In this document: in pieces, positions 1 through 10,970 of the stretch | Layout of the letters: every line of letters starts with the position of its first letter | Position numbering within the stretch: position 1 is the stretch's first letter | Assembly: GCF_000005505.3 (NCBI RefSeq) | Contig: NC_016133.3 | Coordinates: forward strand, 43,799,237 to 43,863,236 | Source of the DNA: Brachypodium distachyon | Taxonomy: Eukaryota; Streptophyta; Magnoliopsida; Poales; Poaceae | Length of the DNA stretch: 64,000 nucleotides | Direction of reading: 5' to 3' | Position numbers and translations under genes: made by a program | The notes under the pieces: model-generated | What the model was told of the DNA's origin: nothing | Database searches by the model: none | Seen by the model: the letters and a program-made list of their open reading frames with translations, nothing else

Positions 1-314
1 GTTAGGTTGGGTTTTTAAACAGGGAGAGAAGAGGCGGTAACGGCTGTCTACCATAATCCTTACCGATTAGTTAGATTTCCGATGACGTGAATGCACGTGG
101 AAGAATGAGCACGGAGAAAGAAATTTGTAGTTGATAAGAAGAATGCGATGAGTGGCACCTAAATACATAACCTACCACTGGGTTAGAAGTCTCTTCCAAC
201 TATAACTTCTGTGATCAATTGCGCACAAAAATTAAGTACAATTCGGTGCACATATGAGGATGACACAAAATTGCAAAAGCTATAAGTACAAATTTTGAAA
301 CGACGAAACCTGTC
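1..314. other. intergenic, nothing recognised
   Basis: AT-rich sequence at the window edge. I see no open frame, RNA gene or repeat boundary in it. It could be part of a larger element cut by the window. Confidence 0.4.
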
Positions 315-317
315 TAA

Positions 318-1149
318 AAACATCTTCAGCAGTAACCCCTAAAATAGGGTCCTTAAACTGCATCTCCGGACTCCTCTCAAATTTTAGGATCCCAAAATTT
401 ACAAACATACTCTCTGTTCCACGGCCCCTATTCTCTTTATGACATGTGGATCCTGCTTGTCAACGAGAGTTGTCTTTTCTTTATTTTATTTTCTTCCTTC
501 TTCTCCCTTTGTAATCTCGATCCAATGCTCTCTCTCTTCCCCATTCCTCTCGATCTCCACCATCTGCAGCAACCACGGGCAGGTGGGGGGCTGCCGGAGC
601 CGGCGGTGCTCGGCGAGCAGGAGGGTCGGGCGGAGGTCGTCGTGAGCTGGGGGTGGAGCTGCGGGGTCGGAACGGTGGGGGTGAGGGCAGCGCCGCCGAG
701 GTTGGGGAGATCAGGGGCGGCAGCGCACGGCGTCGGGAGGGCACCGGCCACCTCTGGATCTCGTGGCCGCCGGGAGCGAGGCACGTGGCAGCGGCGGCAG
801 CGGGTGAGACGAGCTGGGCGCAGCAGCCCCGGCCGGAGGCGACGGCAGGAGGTGAGACGAGCTGGGTGCGGGGCTGCGGCCGGAGGCGACGGCGCGGTGC
901 AGAGCTGGGCACAGGGCGGCCCCGGATGCGGCGGCGCTGTGCGGCTCAGCGCGGGGGAGGCAAGGGGGGGCAGTGGGAGGAGGAGGAGCTGACCGAAGAA
1001 AGAAGAGGGCGTCGGGGGAGGAAGAAGATGGCGTCGAGGAGAAAGAGCTGACGATGGAATCGAGTAGGGGCTCCCTCCGGGTCCCTGGGAATGAAGAGCA
1101 TTTTTTTTTTGTCCAGGGACCCTGTTTAGGGTCCATACTGAAGATGCTC
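318..1149. mobile_element. GC-rich non-autonomous Tourist/PIF-Harbinger-like element
   Basis: The ends are imperfect terminal inverted repeats: the left end reads AAACATCTTCAG and the right end is the complement of GAGCATCTTCAG. Further in, both ends carry a GGGTCC motif next to a TAAA-type core. A TAA trinucleotide flanks the element on each side (315-317 and 1150-1152), which is the target-duplication size and type of PIF/Harbinger. The middle (about 560-1050) is very GC-rich and gives overlapping proline/arginine/glycine-rich open frames on both strands with no recognisable domain. I treat these as compositional, not as genes. The GC-rich core might be captured genic DNA. The assignment rests on TIR plus TSD; no transposase is present. 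Confidence 0.6.
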
Positions 1150-1152
1150 TAA

Positions 1153-2306
1153 TGTGATCCTTGCCAGTTAATCACATTTCGGACGGTGCATATGGAACTG
1201 AAAGAATGAGTGCAGAGGAAGAAGTCTGCAATCGTAAACAGGTTGTTTTCTGTATAAGCCTTGCCGGCACCTCGTCAATTCCGTGTACACCAAACAAAGC
1301 CTTGTCTGGACGGATTTTTGTAACGGAACGGAAGGTAAGGCTTTGCCATCTCGTCAGTTTAAAGCAGGTTGTAACGGAACGGAAGGTAAAGGTTGTTTGG
1401 ACTTAAAACCTTCCCGGCGAACCTCACGGCAAAGCAAGGTATTGCATGAGCCAACCGTGCCGGCCCATCTCGTCGTTTTCTTGCACGGCTGCGCCATGAT
1501 TTTTTAATATTCTTGACACGAGTATCCAAGGTGTTTTGCAGAGACCGGTTTTCTGCTGCCGCCGCCAAAGGTCGAAGCGTCAAATGATGTGCACGGCAAG
1601 TTAAGGAGCATGTGATGTTGAAACTCAGCTCTAAAAGGCGAGTCATGCCACGGTTCCTTCCATCTTTTCTTTGGTTGCTAGTCAAACTTGCCACCAACAA
1701 GCCTGGCCAAAAGTGTTGGGGCTACTGAAGTCAAGTCAATCCAATTTTGACAAGAACATGAATTGGGGAAAGCATTAAGGTGAAAATTTAGCAAATTTTG
1801 GCAAGAAGCCTTTTAGCCTTTCTTTTTTTTGTAATAAACAGAACAAAACAAAACCAAACCAAATCAGACACCCTGCCCATGCCCATGCCCATGCCCATGG
1901 CCCAATACCGTTGATCCGTTTTTTTAGGAAACCTAGTACTGCCACCTAGCCAGGCCCATTGACAAACGACAGATATGGGCTGGCGCAAGCAAGACAGAAT
2001 CCTACCAAATCCAATGCTCGGAATGGAGGATCCCATCGTCTCCCTGTTCTGGAACTGGGACAGCTGAGTACTTGAATGGAAACTACTATTCTGGGTGATA
2101 AACAGTCAGCTATATAGATAGATAGTCTTCTCAGTAACCTAAGCTCCACAACGATCTCTGGTACAATTTTCACAGTAACAGTTTATAACTGGAAAAAAGA
2201 AGCAGCAAACAAGGCTCTTGAATCCCGTTCCCACATGGTTGGGCGCTAGAAGCAGAACGACTGTTCGACACTAAGACGGAGCAAATAAGTTATCCTGCTG
2301 AAGATT
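1153..2306. other. intergenic downstream of the ERD2-like gene
   Basis: No gene is recognised. It contains a short direct repeat of TAACGGAACGGAAGGTAA (near 1320 and 1373) and a CCCATG hexamer microsatellite at about 1875-1900. The part next to 2307 must include the 3'UTR of the minus-strand gene. Confidence 0.4.
1875..1900. repeat. (CCCATG)n microsatellite
   Basis: About four head-to-tail copies of CCCATG, seen directly. Confidence 0.85.
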
Positions 2307-5300
2307 TTACACCACCCCGGAAGGAAGTCGCAGCACCAGCTGTCCACCAACAACACTGTGCCAAAGGAACTCATTGGTTATGCAACGCATTAAGGCTTCG
2401 AGTCAAAGCGATGGCAGAAGCTAGATTATGTACCTCTTCACATAGTAGTAGCAGAAATCTGCAAGGATGAACGTTTGAACGATTTCAGAGAGAAGCACCA
2501 TTGAAGGCCACAGGCCGTAGCCCAGAGCAGTCAACAAACGGCCACGAGTATCCAAGACCTGCCAGAAAAAGGGGCATCATCACTCAGTTTAGATGGACTC
2601 GGTCACTGAATGCTTGGATTCTGCAACATGAATTTAGTTTCCTTATTTTTGAACCTCATATACAATGATGCTACTAGTCCATGCATTAAAAGTAAAAGTC
2701 GTCTCAAGAATGGTGCAACTTAAAGTTCAGGCACTAAGAGATACCACCCAACACACAATTAGGTAGGATTATGATTTTGTCGGATACATTGTATCAGGCA
2801 TGAACGTGAATGCTGATGATGGTAAGTTGGTAACATGGAAAATACACTTCGATTCAAGAATATTAGAATATCTTTACTTAATGACGTAAAAAATGTACTA
2901 CACTGCAGTGAGAATTAGATAAATTATAGAATAGAACAACCAGTAGAGATGCAGTTTTCTTTTATTCAAAGTGTTTTATTTTGTGGATCCAAGCTATAAA
3001 AGGTCTTAACCTCTCTTTCCGAATATGTCATATAGTGACTGAACACAATTTGTGTTGGTGCTTTGGTGTAATAAGAAACTAAAATTGTACTACATTTTTA
3101 GCGTGAAAAAAGGCCAGAGAAAAGAACCTGAAGGACCCAGTGTGCACAGCTAAGAAACCTTGCAACACCCAACGCAAACACATAATGAGCTGTGAACGGT
3201 TCAACGATCTGCACAAATAATACATGTTGAAATTAGAAATTTGGCTGTTCAACTCTCCATTCAAGTTTCTATGTATAATTTAATATTTACCTTTGTGTTT
3301 TGCATCAACCGCAACTGGGGCAGCACTGAAACAGCTTCCAAGTAAACACAGAAGGCCCAACAGATCCTGTTGATCATGATATGTGATGTTGAAGGATGAA
3401 CAAGTACGGCCAGCACAGCACAAGGTACCACCTGGAAAGCAAGTCCAGTATAAGATAGCATATGTGGCAAGGGCAGAAGTGCAGCTCTTTCTAAAGGTGA
3501 TACAGAGATCGTATAACGATTAAATGAAACCACAATATACAACAAAGATATATGGTAACGACAAATTCGAAGTGGGACAGGTGACATGGGAAAGAAAATG
3601 CCAGGATCAACTAATGTTTAATATAATATCCTAAATCATCAAAGGTTTCAAGTTTCGAAGCAGATATCGCTCTTACCACATAGTACAATGCAAAATTGTC
3701 CTTGTCCAGCATATAAGTTGACCTCAATTTGAACCGGATCATGTAAATGACGAAAAGAGTAGCTACTAATGTAGCTGAATCCAGTATAGTATGGATGTCA
3801 TACTCCATAACAAAGCTGCAGTACAACCTAACAGCCAGGAATAATGCTGTTAAGTCCTGAGACTTGAGTGACAGTCCTGCAAGGATTTAACCGAGAGAGA
3901 AAGGTTACAACAAATCAGTCCATTGATACAACGAAGAGCATGGCTACAACAAAGTACGCATCAATCATCACAAACAAACAATAACAAAAGAAAAATAGGG
4001 CAACCTCATCTTAGAATTATAATTCTTGAGATACAATGATATGCCAGCATAGTGCGTCTTATTAGAGAATATAAAGACACTGTAGGATGCTATATCACAG
4101 ATTACTCACTTTCTCCTTAATAAAAAAATCATCAGAGGTGGACACGGCCTTCACTATCTAAAAAACTTTAATAGTATCAGAGACCACGAGAAAATTCCAT
4201 TCCCCACTTTCTGCTAAGCAGCCAAAGAAAAAAGAATCATCGATCTGAAATAGTGTCATAACATAGTATATAGCAGTAATGCTTTTAGAGTTTATAAAAC
4301 GCGAGAATTTGGATCTTAAGTGTCCAGATCACAACCTCAAATTGAAGGGAAAAAAGGATTGATGATGATGCTCATGCATATGAACTATGTAAGCTATGAA
4401 CCGTGTCATTGATATGTTCATTTCTCATCCCTTTCATGTTAGTTCCTTGCAACCTCCACAGATGCTCTTAGGATCTAGGTATAAGGCCTTTTCGACAAGT
4501 AAAGCAGGAAAGTTTCTGAAGAACGGCGAGTCCATGACAGAGACAGGTGTTCTAGTAGGGACTGAAAGGCGCACAACTTAACCACCACCATCTTTGCACC
4601 AGATGATGAAGTGGTCCAAACAAATACCTTATCCACTACCATATAAACCACACTTGATCAGAAAAATCTCTGCTGCCACCTTATGAATACATAAGAAGAT
4701 TGCAACCGACAGGCAACATTGTGTAAATTTCCTGCAATCTGCAATAGAACCTCCACGCTACGCAAATGGAACAGAGCGATTGGGTTGGATTGGACAGGCA
4801 TAAGCTCTTCCCCCCAATTTGCACTCGCCCAGCGAAATCAAGACAGCAATTTCACCGTTCCCCAGATCAGTGCATACCAAGTAGTAGTTCATCCACTGCC
4901 TTTGCAATGTACAACAACACAGCGCCAAGTCGCAGACAGTACTAAAGTAGCACTGTATCAGTTAACTCTCGCACATGATAGCAAAACCGTGTGATTCATA
5001 GTTGCAATTGCATACACCTCGCCCCAGAAAAAAAGGCAGATGATTTATGTACGCCCGTCGACAATCCATGGTTCAACACCCAAGGGCAGTCAATTAGCAC
5101 CAAATATAATACTACTGCTGATGTAAGTAAGAGGATGACAAGCTAAAACTAGAAACGGGACGCGCCAGGAAAGGAAAGGAGAAAAGAAAAAAGGTTACTC
5201 TACGCATAATCGCAGAAAAGGGGGGCGAAACTTTCCAGGAACCGGATCAGGCGGCGGTGGGGAACCCCGCGAGCTCGGCGGATCGAGAGGGACGAGAAAG

Positions 5301-5558
5301 GGCAAAGGGGGGAAAGTTGGGGGTGGGGAGCTGACCTGCGCAGGTCTTCTCCTTGGTGAGTTTGTAGACGAGTAGGGCGATGCCGATGGCGTGCGCGGCC
5401 TCTGCGGCGACGAAGAGGTTGTCGTGGTCGTGGACGATGAAGCGGATGAAGACGAGCGCGGCCATGCCGGCGACGACGGCGAGGAAAGCCTTGACCTTTG
5501 GCGGCTGCCTCCGCACCCACCCCAGCACCACCCCCATCGGCCTCCGCGACGCCCTCAT
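2307..5558 (-). CDS. ERD2-like ER lumen protein-retaining receptor family protein
   Basis: Six exons on the minus strand: 5558-5336, 3876-3677, 3431-3291, 3208-3128, 2558-2434 and 2355-2307. All introns are GT-AG and the frame is kept throughout, giving 272 aa. The family sorts proteins with K/HDEL-type tails back to the ER and has seven membrane spans. Visible family stretches are HDHDNLFVAAEAAHAIGI in exon 1, LYCSFVMEYD in exon 2, HPSTSH and LEAVSVLPQLRLMQNTK in exon 3, and GGQLVLRLPSGVV at the C terminus. The basic N-terminal extension (about 25 residues before the first span) and the length match the plant 'ERD2-like' branch, not the 215-aa canonical ERD2. The last exon is only 49 nt and easily missed: reading through its donor would add a spurious ending after VKRYI. 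Intron 1 is about 1.46 kb. The start is the first ATG of the GC-rich first exon. Confidence 0.9.
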
Positions 5559-7188
5559 CTCCTCCGCCTCCTGCTACTGCTGCTGCTCCGGCGGGCCGCC
5601 GCGGCGCGCGAGAAAGAGAGAGCAGGGACGTTCCTTGCTCCGGCGGGGGTCCCGACCCGTGCGCGAGAGGTCCGGCCTGGGGACTCTTGTGGGTCTTCCG
5701 GTGTGTGCCTGCAGCTGCAGGAAGGGTTCGGGTTTATGTTGGGTTGCTGCTTCGTTTCGTTTCGTATCGTGTCAGGTCTGGAAAGAAATCAAAAAGAGAT
5801 CGTTATAGATAATAATCAAATAAAAAAGTATAGGATAATCGTGGCGTTTATCTTGTTTGATGTATCAGATCTTTGGATTGATTAGTCGCAAGCACGTCAT
5901 AAATTGATACTCCAATTGAAAGTGTACCCGCAAAAAAAAAAAGACGAGCCATTCGGAAAACGGAGGCTGCGATCAGGGGGGGAATTCAGCTTTAATTCAA
6001 GGTTGCTGCTCCAGTACGGGTTTTGGTTAGTGCAGGTAGGCCGCCGATGGGAGTAGGCCGGGGTTGAGCCATCTGACCCGATCTACTACTCCTCCTGCTG
6101 GACCGAATCGGCTGAACTGAAACTGAGCAAACGAAGGTGTTTGTTTGACCTTGGAAGGGATTGTTTAACAACAACACGCGCATCGACACCGCAGGTCGCC
6201 GCCTCGTGGAACACTGGAACGAACGCAATGCGACGGCGACTCGCACTGCACTAGTGGATGGAGGACGTCGTGCCAGCCCGGGCCAAACCAAACAATCGAA
6301 ATCCCTCCCGTGCCGTGCCCGTGCTGCTGCTCTGGCTTAGCGACCTCAATTGAAATCACTGGACCTGGACGGCACGGTCCTTTCCCACCGTACCGTGCCG
6401 CTCGGGTTGGACGTGTGCTACATGGGCCCGCGCATCGGGTTGGACTGCTCTGGGATGGGCTAATGTTCCATGGGCTGACGGGGGACGCGGGGAGAGTGGG
6501 CCTGTAGTAGATTTTTCTTTTTTTGAGCGAAGGGCCTGTAGTAGATAGCTGTGTGATCCCACCAGGGAAACATGGGCTCGCGTGGAGCCGTCCAGCCCAG
6601 AATACTGACGGGCCATTGGTTCTGGTTTTCTCTCCGTGTTTTTCCTTCCTCCGTTTTGTTTTGAATCCAAAGCCAGCCCAGTTTGTTTCTGCTCAATCAC
6701 ACGCCACAGCCGCGCGTCTTTTGCGCTAAAAAAAAGGTAGCCGCACTCTCCCTCAAAAAAAGAAGAGAAAGAGACAAACGTAGCTGGTGTGTGGGAGAGA
6801 GCCTTTGGATTATTGTCCCTAGGTTTGGAACTTGAATTCAAATGTACATGTCATGTTACACGCAACTTTCACCAACGTACAAAGTTATATTTCCTCAAGA
6901 AAAATAAAATTGATGTCTTTGGAACATGTTTCACAGCTCGTTGGTTTCCGTAGAAAAATGGTTTGCATCATCCAAGTCATCTTGGTGCGCCGAGGACGGT
7001 ACGATATGTTTTTGTTTTCGTCGTCACACTTGACTAATCTCAGAAGTGTGTGTCCACGGTGTCTGGTTGCGGCACGTGTTCCGGTTAGGACCGTCTTTCT
7101 AGCTCCATTCTAGAGTTGTTATAAAATGACGTCTTGTCATCATACCGTTGGTGTCACATCAAGCATCTCTCACCTAGGAACGACTCCT
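5559..7188. other. 5' flank of the ERD2-like gene and intergenic
   Basis: The first 250 bp are GC-rich and should hold the promoter and 5'UTR of the minus-strand gene. Between 6360 and 6700 there are many TGGGCC/TGGGCT-type words, which resemble plant site II promoter elements, but I can place no gene beside them. The open frames here lack recognisable domains. Confidence 0.35.
6498..6546 (-). mobile_element. ultra-short A-tailed insertion with 15-bp target duplication
   Basis: The 15-mer GGGCCTGTAGTAGAT occurs at 6498-6512 and again at 6532-6546. The 19 bp between them is a T-run followed by GAGCGAA. On the minus strand it reads TTCGCTC plus an A-tail. This is what a drastically 5'-truncated, target-primed retroposition would leave. 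Confidence 0.6.
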
Positions 7189-7191
7189 TTA

Positions 7192-7386
7192 GAGCATGTT
7201 CAATGCAAGGTGCTTAAGGTAGTGCTACAAAATTAAACCGGTTTATTCTCAAGCACCAGTGCTTATTTTTATACTAGAAGTGCATAATTAAGCACCCGTC
7301 CTATAGAACACAAGCATCAGTGCTTAGACAAAAGCCGGTTTATTTTGTGCAGGCACCTCCCTAAGCACCTTGCATTGAACATGTTC
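7192..7386. mobile_element. Tourist-like MITE (195 bp)
   Basis: Long terminal inverted repeats: the left end starts GAGCATGTTCAATGCAAGG and the right end is its complement with one early mismatch. The element is flanked by TTA on both sides (7189-7191 and 7387-7389). Size, TIR and the 3-bp TTA duplication fit the PIF/Harbinger (Tourist) class. Confidence 0.85.
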
Positions 7387-8456
7387 TTATAGGAGTATGT
7401 TGTTTTAACCGAGACAAAAGGTTTGCTTCATCTTATTGATCGATAAAATAATAGCCACAATAAGGAGTGAGAAGTAGCATCTTTATATTTCCTCTCTATA
7501 ATTCTCAGCTTTGAATTTAAATGTGGCGACATGTTAGACGTGAATTTCGGCAATAGTGTCTTCTTCCTGAAAAAATGTGTCAAGGTCTCTAGGAAATGTT
7601 TGCTTCGTCATCATACTTGCCCGATCTTCGGCATGCATGTCTACAACATCATGTTGCTGTTTCACCACTTGCGGTGCGCGACTTCCTCCAGCTATGTTTT
7701 AATGGTGTGAACTCAAGTTTTTCACTCGAAATGACACAATTTTTTTCAGAATCTATAGGTCTACAGTGACATTTTCTGAAAGATAAAGATTACAGTGGTA
7801 TTTTTTTTTAATACGCCAGAATTGCAATGACATATACGAAACCTATATGAAATTAATCTTAATTTTTTTGGTTGACCAATTATTTTCGAAATCCTACTGT
7901 TCTTTTTTGTTTGGTCGCACAGTTCCAAATCCAACAGCTTTGCCAGCCTTCTACTCCACCGGAACCCAACAGTGGCGCCACGTCCAAAGCAAAGTTGCCG
8001 TCGATCCCCTTCAATCCATTCTCTCCCCCGTTCCGTCGCCGTCAATGGTGTCCGCCTCACCGGGTCGCCGTTGCGCCCTTGTCAATGCTCGCTCGCCTGC
8101 AGGAGGGGGGCGTACAGCCGTGGTGGCCAATAGGGTGCGAGGTCCGCGTCAGCGCCAGCCACTGCCGCCTCCACGAATCCCCTCCCTTCCGCTGGCCGCC
8201 CCCCAATCGACGACGTGCGGTGAGGCCCCTCCCGTCCATTACGGCATTACCCCCCACCAAATTAAGATTCCGCTCCCCATTTGCGCCTTTCGCTTTATGG
8301 CCACGCGTTGCGATTATTTGTTCATTTGTTCTGGTTTCTCGCGATCCTGTGGGGGGCTTAGACCTAATATTCTGTTATCAGGGGCGCATTGAACCTATTT
8401 GTTTCTCCTCTGTACTGATGAGCAAAGGCGTGTTCTTTTTTTGTTAGAAAAGAAAC

Positions 8457-8515
8457 CGGAGATTGTGTATTTTATAAAGTGTTTTTTTATGAAAGTGCGG
8501 AGCTTGTGTATTTTA
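8457..8515 (-). mobile_element. ultra-short T-run insertion with 18-bp direct repeat
   Basis: Two 18-bp repeats (8457-8474 and 8498-8515, one mismatch) flank 23 bp that contain a run of seven T. On the minus strand the filler carries CTTTCAT followed by an A-run. It resembles the other tiny A-tailed insertions in this window. Confidence 0.5.
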
Positions 8516-8873
8516 GCACGCGTGTGATCTCATGTTCGGAGAGGACGAAGGCTTCAGACTGAATGTGGGTACGTGATACTACATGTGTTGGGTCGTATTC
8601 CATAACAGAGCCATGTATGCATGATAGGAGCATGCCAACTCAAAATATTTGTCAAACAATTCGTGTGGTTTCTGTTAATGGAAACCGGGGACCCTTGCTT
8701 AAAAGAAAAACCAAGTCGTCATGCTCATGCAGGTGCCAAATGGAAGCCTTGCTAGATTGAATTCTTCAAATGGTGTCAACTGCTTGGCAATTATTTGTCG
8801 ATATTGGAGGATTTGTTAGGTTGGAGAGGCTAGATTTCATAGCAATTCTTTAGACCTTTTTGTTTTCTCCATG

Positions 8874-8922
8874 AATTGACAGGCGTAATTTCTCGCAAAA
8901 AAAGAGAAAAATTGACAGGCGT
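8874..8922 (+). mobile_element. ultra-short A-tailed insertion with 13-bp direct repeat
   Basis: AATTGACAGGCGT is present at 8874-8886 and 8910-8922. The 23-bp filler contains TCTCGC followed by seven A. Confidence 0.55.
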
Positions 8923-9349
8923 GGTATTTCCTAGAGTGGCTACATTGGCTAAAACTTATTAAATTTACTCTAAATTTAATCTCGCTGAATTGACAGGTTT
9001 ATTATTTCCTAGAGCCTCTCTTGTCAGTCTTTGGGGAAGAAATGGTGCTAATGTTTGAGTGATGTGCTCATGTCTTACTGTGGACTCCGTTACAGGGGGT
9101 TCCTTAGCTGGAAGGTTGGCAATCCAGGTTGTTCCGTGAATATAGCTGATGGAATGTGATGGAAATACAAGACCCGTTCTCTACCCGTGGCATTTTCAAG
9201 GTAATCATCTCATTAACATGAGCAGTAACTATATCCGTTGAAGATTTGGGAAGTCCAGATACTTTGTTCTAAATCATTGCAATTCAACACGGTTATGTAT
9301 GCCTGACTGTCGGTAGCTGCGGAAAACGAGATGGTAAATTGGTTATCGC

Positions 9350-10061
9350 CATGGTTTACAAAAAGCGCGAAGCGCGACGCCTTAGTCAATTTTTGCAAAG
9401 CGCTAGGGGAACTAATATGGGAGACATGAGTAGACAGAAAACCTGATTCATATCTTGAATTTCCCACGATTTATACCACTGGCGGGGGAGGAGGGGATCT
9501 GGTGGGCAGCAGCCTGGCGACGGGCTGGCGGAGGAGGATAGGGATCTGGTCGGCGGGAGCTCTTCTCTCTCTTTTCCCACGAATTATACCACTGGTGTGT
9601 TCCCTTCTCTCTCTCCCAACTCGTTTTCCCTCCAATTTCTCTTCCTCTCCCACCAATTTCAGTTTCTCCCGCCGATTTCTGAGTTCTGGGCCTTCTGGCT
9701 CTGTTTCCCACTGAGGGAGAGGCCGGCGGGGGATCTGGCGGGCTGCGGGCAGCTTCCTGGCGGTGGAGGTGGATGGGCGGGAGCTCCTCTGCTATACCAC
9801 TGGTGTTCCCCTCTCTCTCTCCCTACTCCAATTTCCCTCCAATTTCACTTCCTCTCCCGCCTATGCCTGCCAATTTTGGTTTCTCCCGCCCGAGCTCTGT
9901 TTCCCGCTCGAGAGCGTCCAGAATGGATCGAAGCGGCGATTTCAGCGCCTAGGCGACGCCCTAGGACGCCTTAGTCAGAAATCTAAGGCGAGAACGACGC
10001 CTTGACGTCGCCGGGCGCTTCGACGCCTAAGCGTCGACTAGGCGACGCTTTGAAAACCATG
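9350..10061. mobile_element. hAT-like non-autonomous element (712 bp) with internal repeats
   Basis: The termini are CATGGTTTACAAA on the left and the complement of CATGGTTTTCAAA on the right. The octamer GTTATCGC lies immediately outside both ends (9342-9349 and 10062-10069), the 8-bp target duplication typical of hAT. Subterminal DNA is rich in GCGACGCC/TAGGCG words. The middle has imperfect direct repeats about 100-210 bp apart, each with a TATACCACTGG word (near 9471, 9587 and 9793), followed by CTCTCTC and TCCAATTTC tracts. There is no transposase. Open frames inside are low-complexity and not annotated. Confidence 0.75.
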
Positions 10062-10168
10062 GTTATCGCTTTTGTGTGATCCTCCTTTTATCATTGAATA
10101 GACAACCCTGAAAACGAGATGAGTACTTGTTCATCTGGAAATGACAAATCATTAAAAATTTCAGCATC

Positions 10169-10965
10169 TGTCGGGGGGATGACCCTGGGTAGTGTCATGA
10201 CGACACGCTCTAGCCGAGATGACGAAGGCAAAGCCGGCATCGTAAAGCCAAACTAACGCCAAGCCGGCATACCGGGTGTATGTCGGCATGATTATCTTAT
10301 CTTATGAGCTTGCAGGATAAGGACGAGCACCCTGATCTCGGCCAGCACCGAGATCTCTCAACGGTCTAATCCTGACCGCGCGGTGCAGAGTAAAGCAGCG
10401 CCATCATTATCGTGGAAAAGCAGTCGCCGCTTACGTAGTGGTGCCAGGCGACTGCACAAAAGAAGCACCGAAAGAGAATTTCTGATGGGAGCCGGCAGAG
10501 GGCAGCAGTACTTGTTGCAGGGTGCCAGGGAAAGTAAAGTTGTCTTGTCCCCTGTGGTGCCACCCGGAGGGAACCAAGCCGCGTGCCCGGCGGGGCCCAA
10601 GAAATGTGACGTTAGTACTCAGCCCGCATGTCAGTGTGACATCGGCGGCCTGTAAATAGAGCGCTACCCTTCTGTGGAGAGGAGACGAGCACTTAGGCTT
10701 TTAGGGTTTTCCCCTTCTTCTTCTTCTTCTTCCTCAAGAATACAGCTCAAGGAGCGCCATTGTAGAGCTTGCTTATCTCGGCTAATACAACAAAGCAGAA
10801 GTAGAAGTCTTACCTCGGCAAGAGGGCTCCGAACCTGGGTAAATCTGTATGTGCTTGTGTGTTTGTGCGTGTTTCCCTTCACGTCCTCCCTCCTCCGGTT
10901 CCTCTTTCGTCCATCGGCCCCAAGTTAAGCCATCCCATGGCATCTGCCGTGACACCACCACGACA
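10169..10965 (+). mobile_element. solo LTR of an LTR retrotransposon (797 bp)
   Basis: It begins TGTCGGGGGGATGACC and ends in ACGACA, i.e. TG...CA. It is flanked by GCATC (10164-10168) and GCTTC (10966-10970), a 5-bp target duplication with one mismatch. A promoter-like region precedes TGTAAATAGAGC near 10651, and there is a CTT-rich tract near 10710-10732. No internal retrotransposon region follows, so this is a solo LTR left by recombination. The orientation was judged from the TATA-like and downstream transcribed-looking part. Superfamily (Gypsy versus Copia) cannot be fixed without a search. Confidence 0.7.
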
Positions 10966-10970
10966 GCTTC

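Larger units (their letters stand above)
7390..9341. other. intergenic
   Basis: No supported gene. Between 7850 and 8400 there is a C-rich stretch with overlapping open frames of 180-190 codons on the plus strand. It looks like 5'UTR or a degenerated first exon, but I could not match it to a family. Confidence 0.35.

Noticed and set aside
437..1136. Several overlapping open frames of 115-180 codons on both strands
   Set aside because: They follow GC-rich composition inside a transposon-like element, are low-complexity (Pro/Arg/Gly), and share no domain with any family.
7847..8447. Plus-strand frames of 181 and 191 codons
   Set aside because: Three frames each look partly plausible, no domain is stable in any, and there is no matching exon structure. 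Could be old leader DNA or a degenerate exon.
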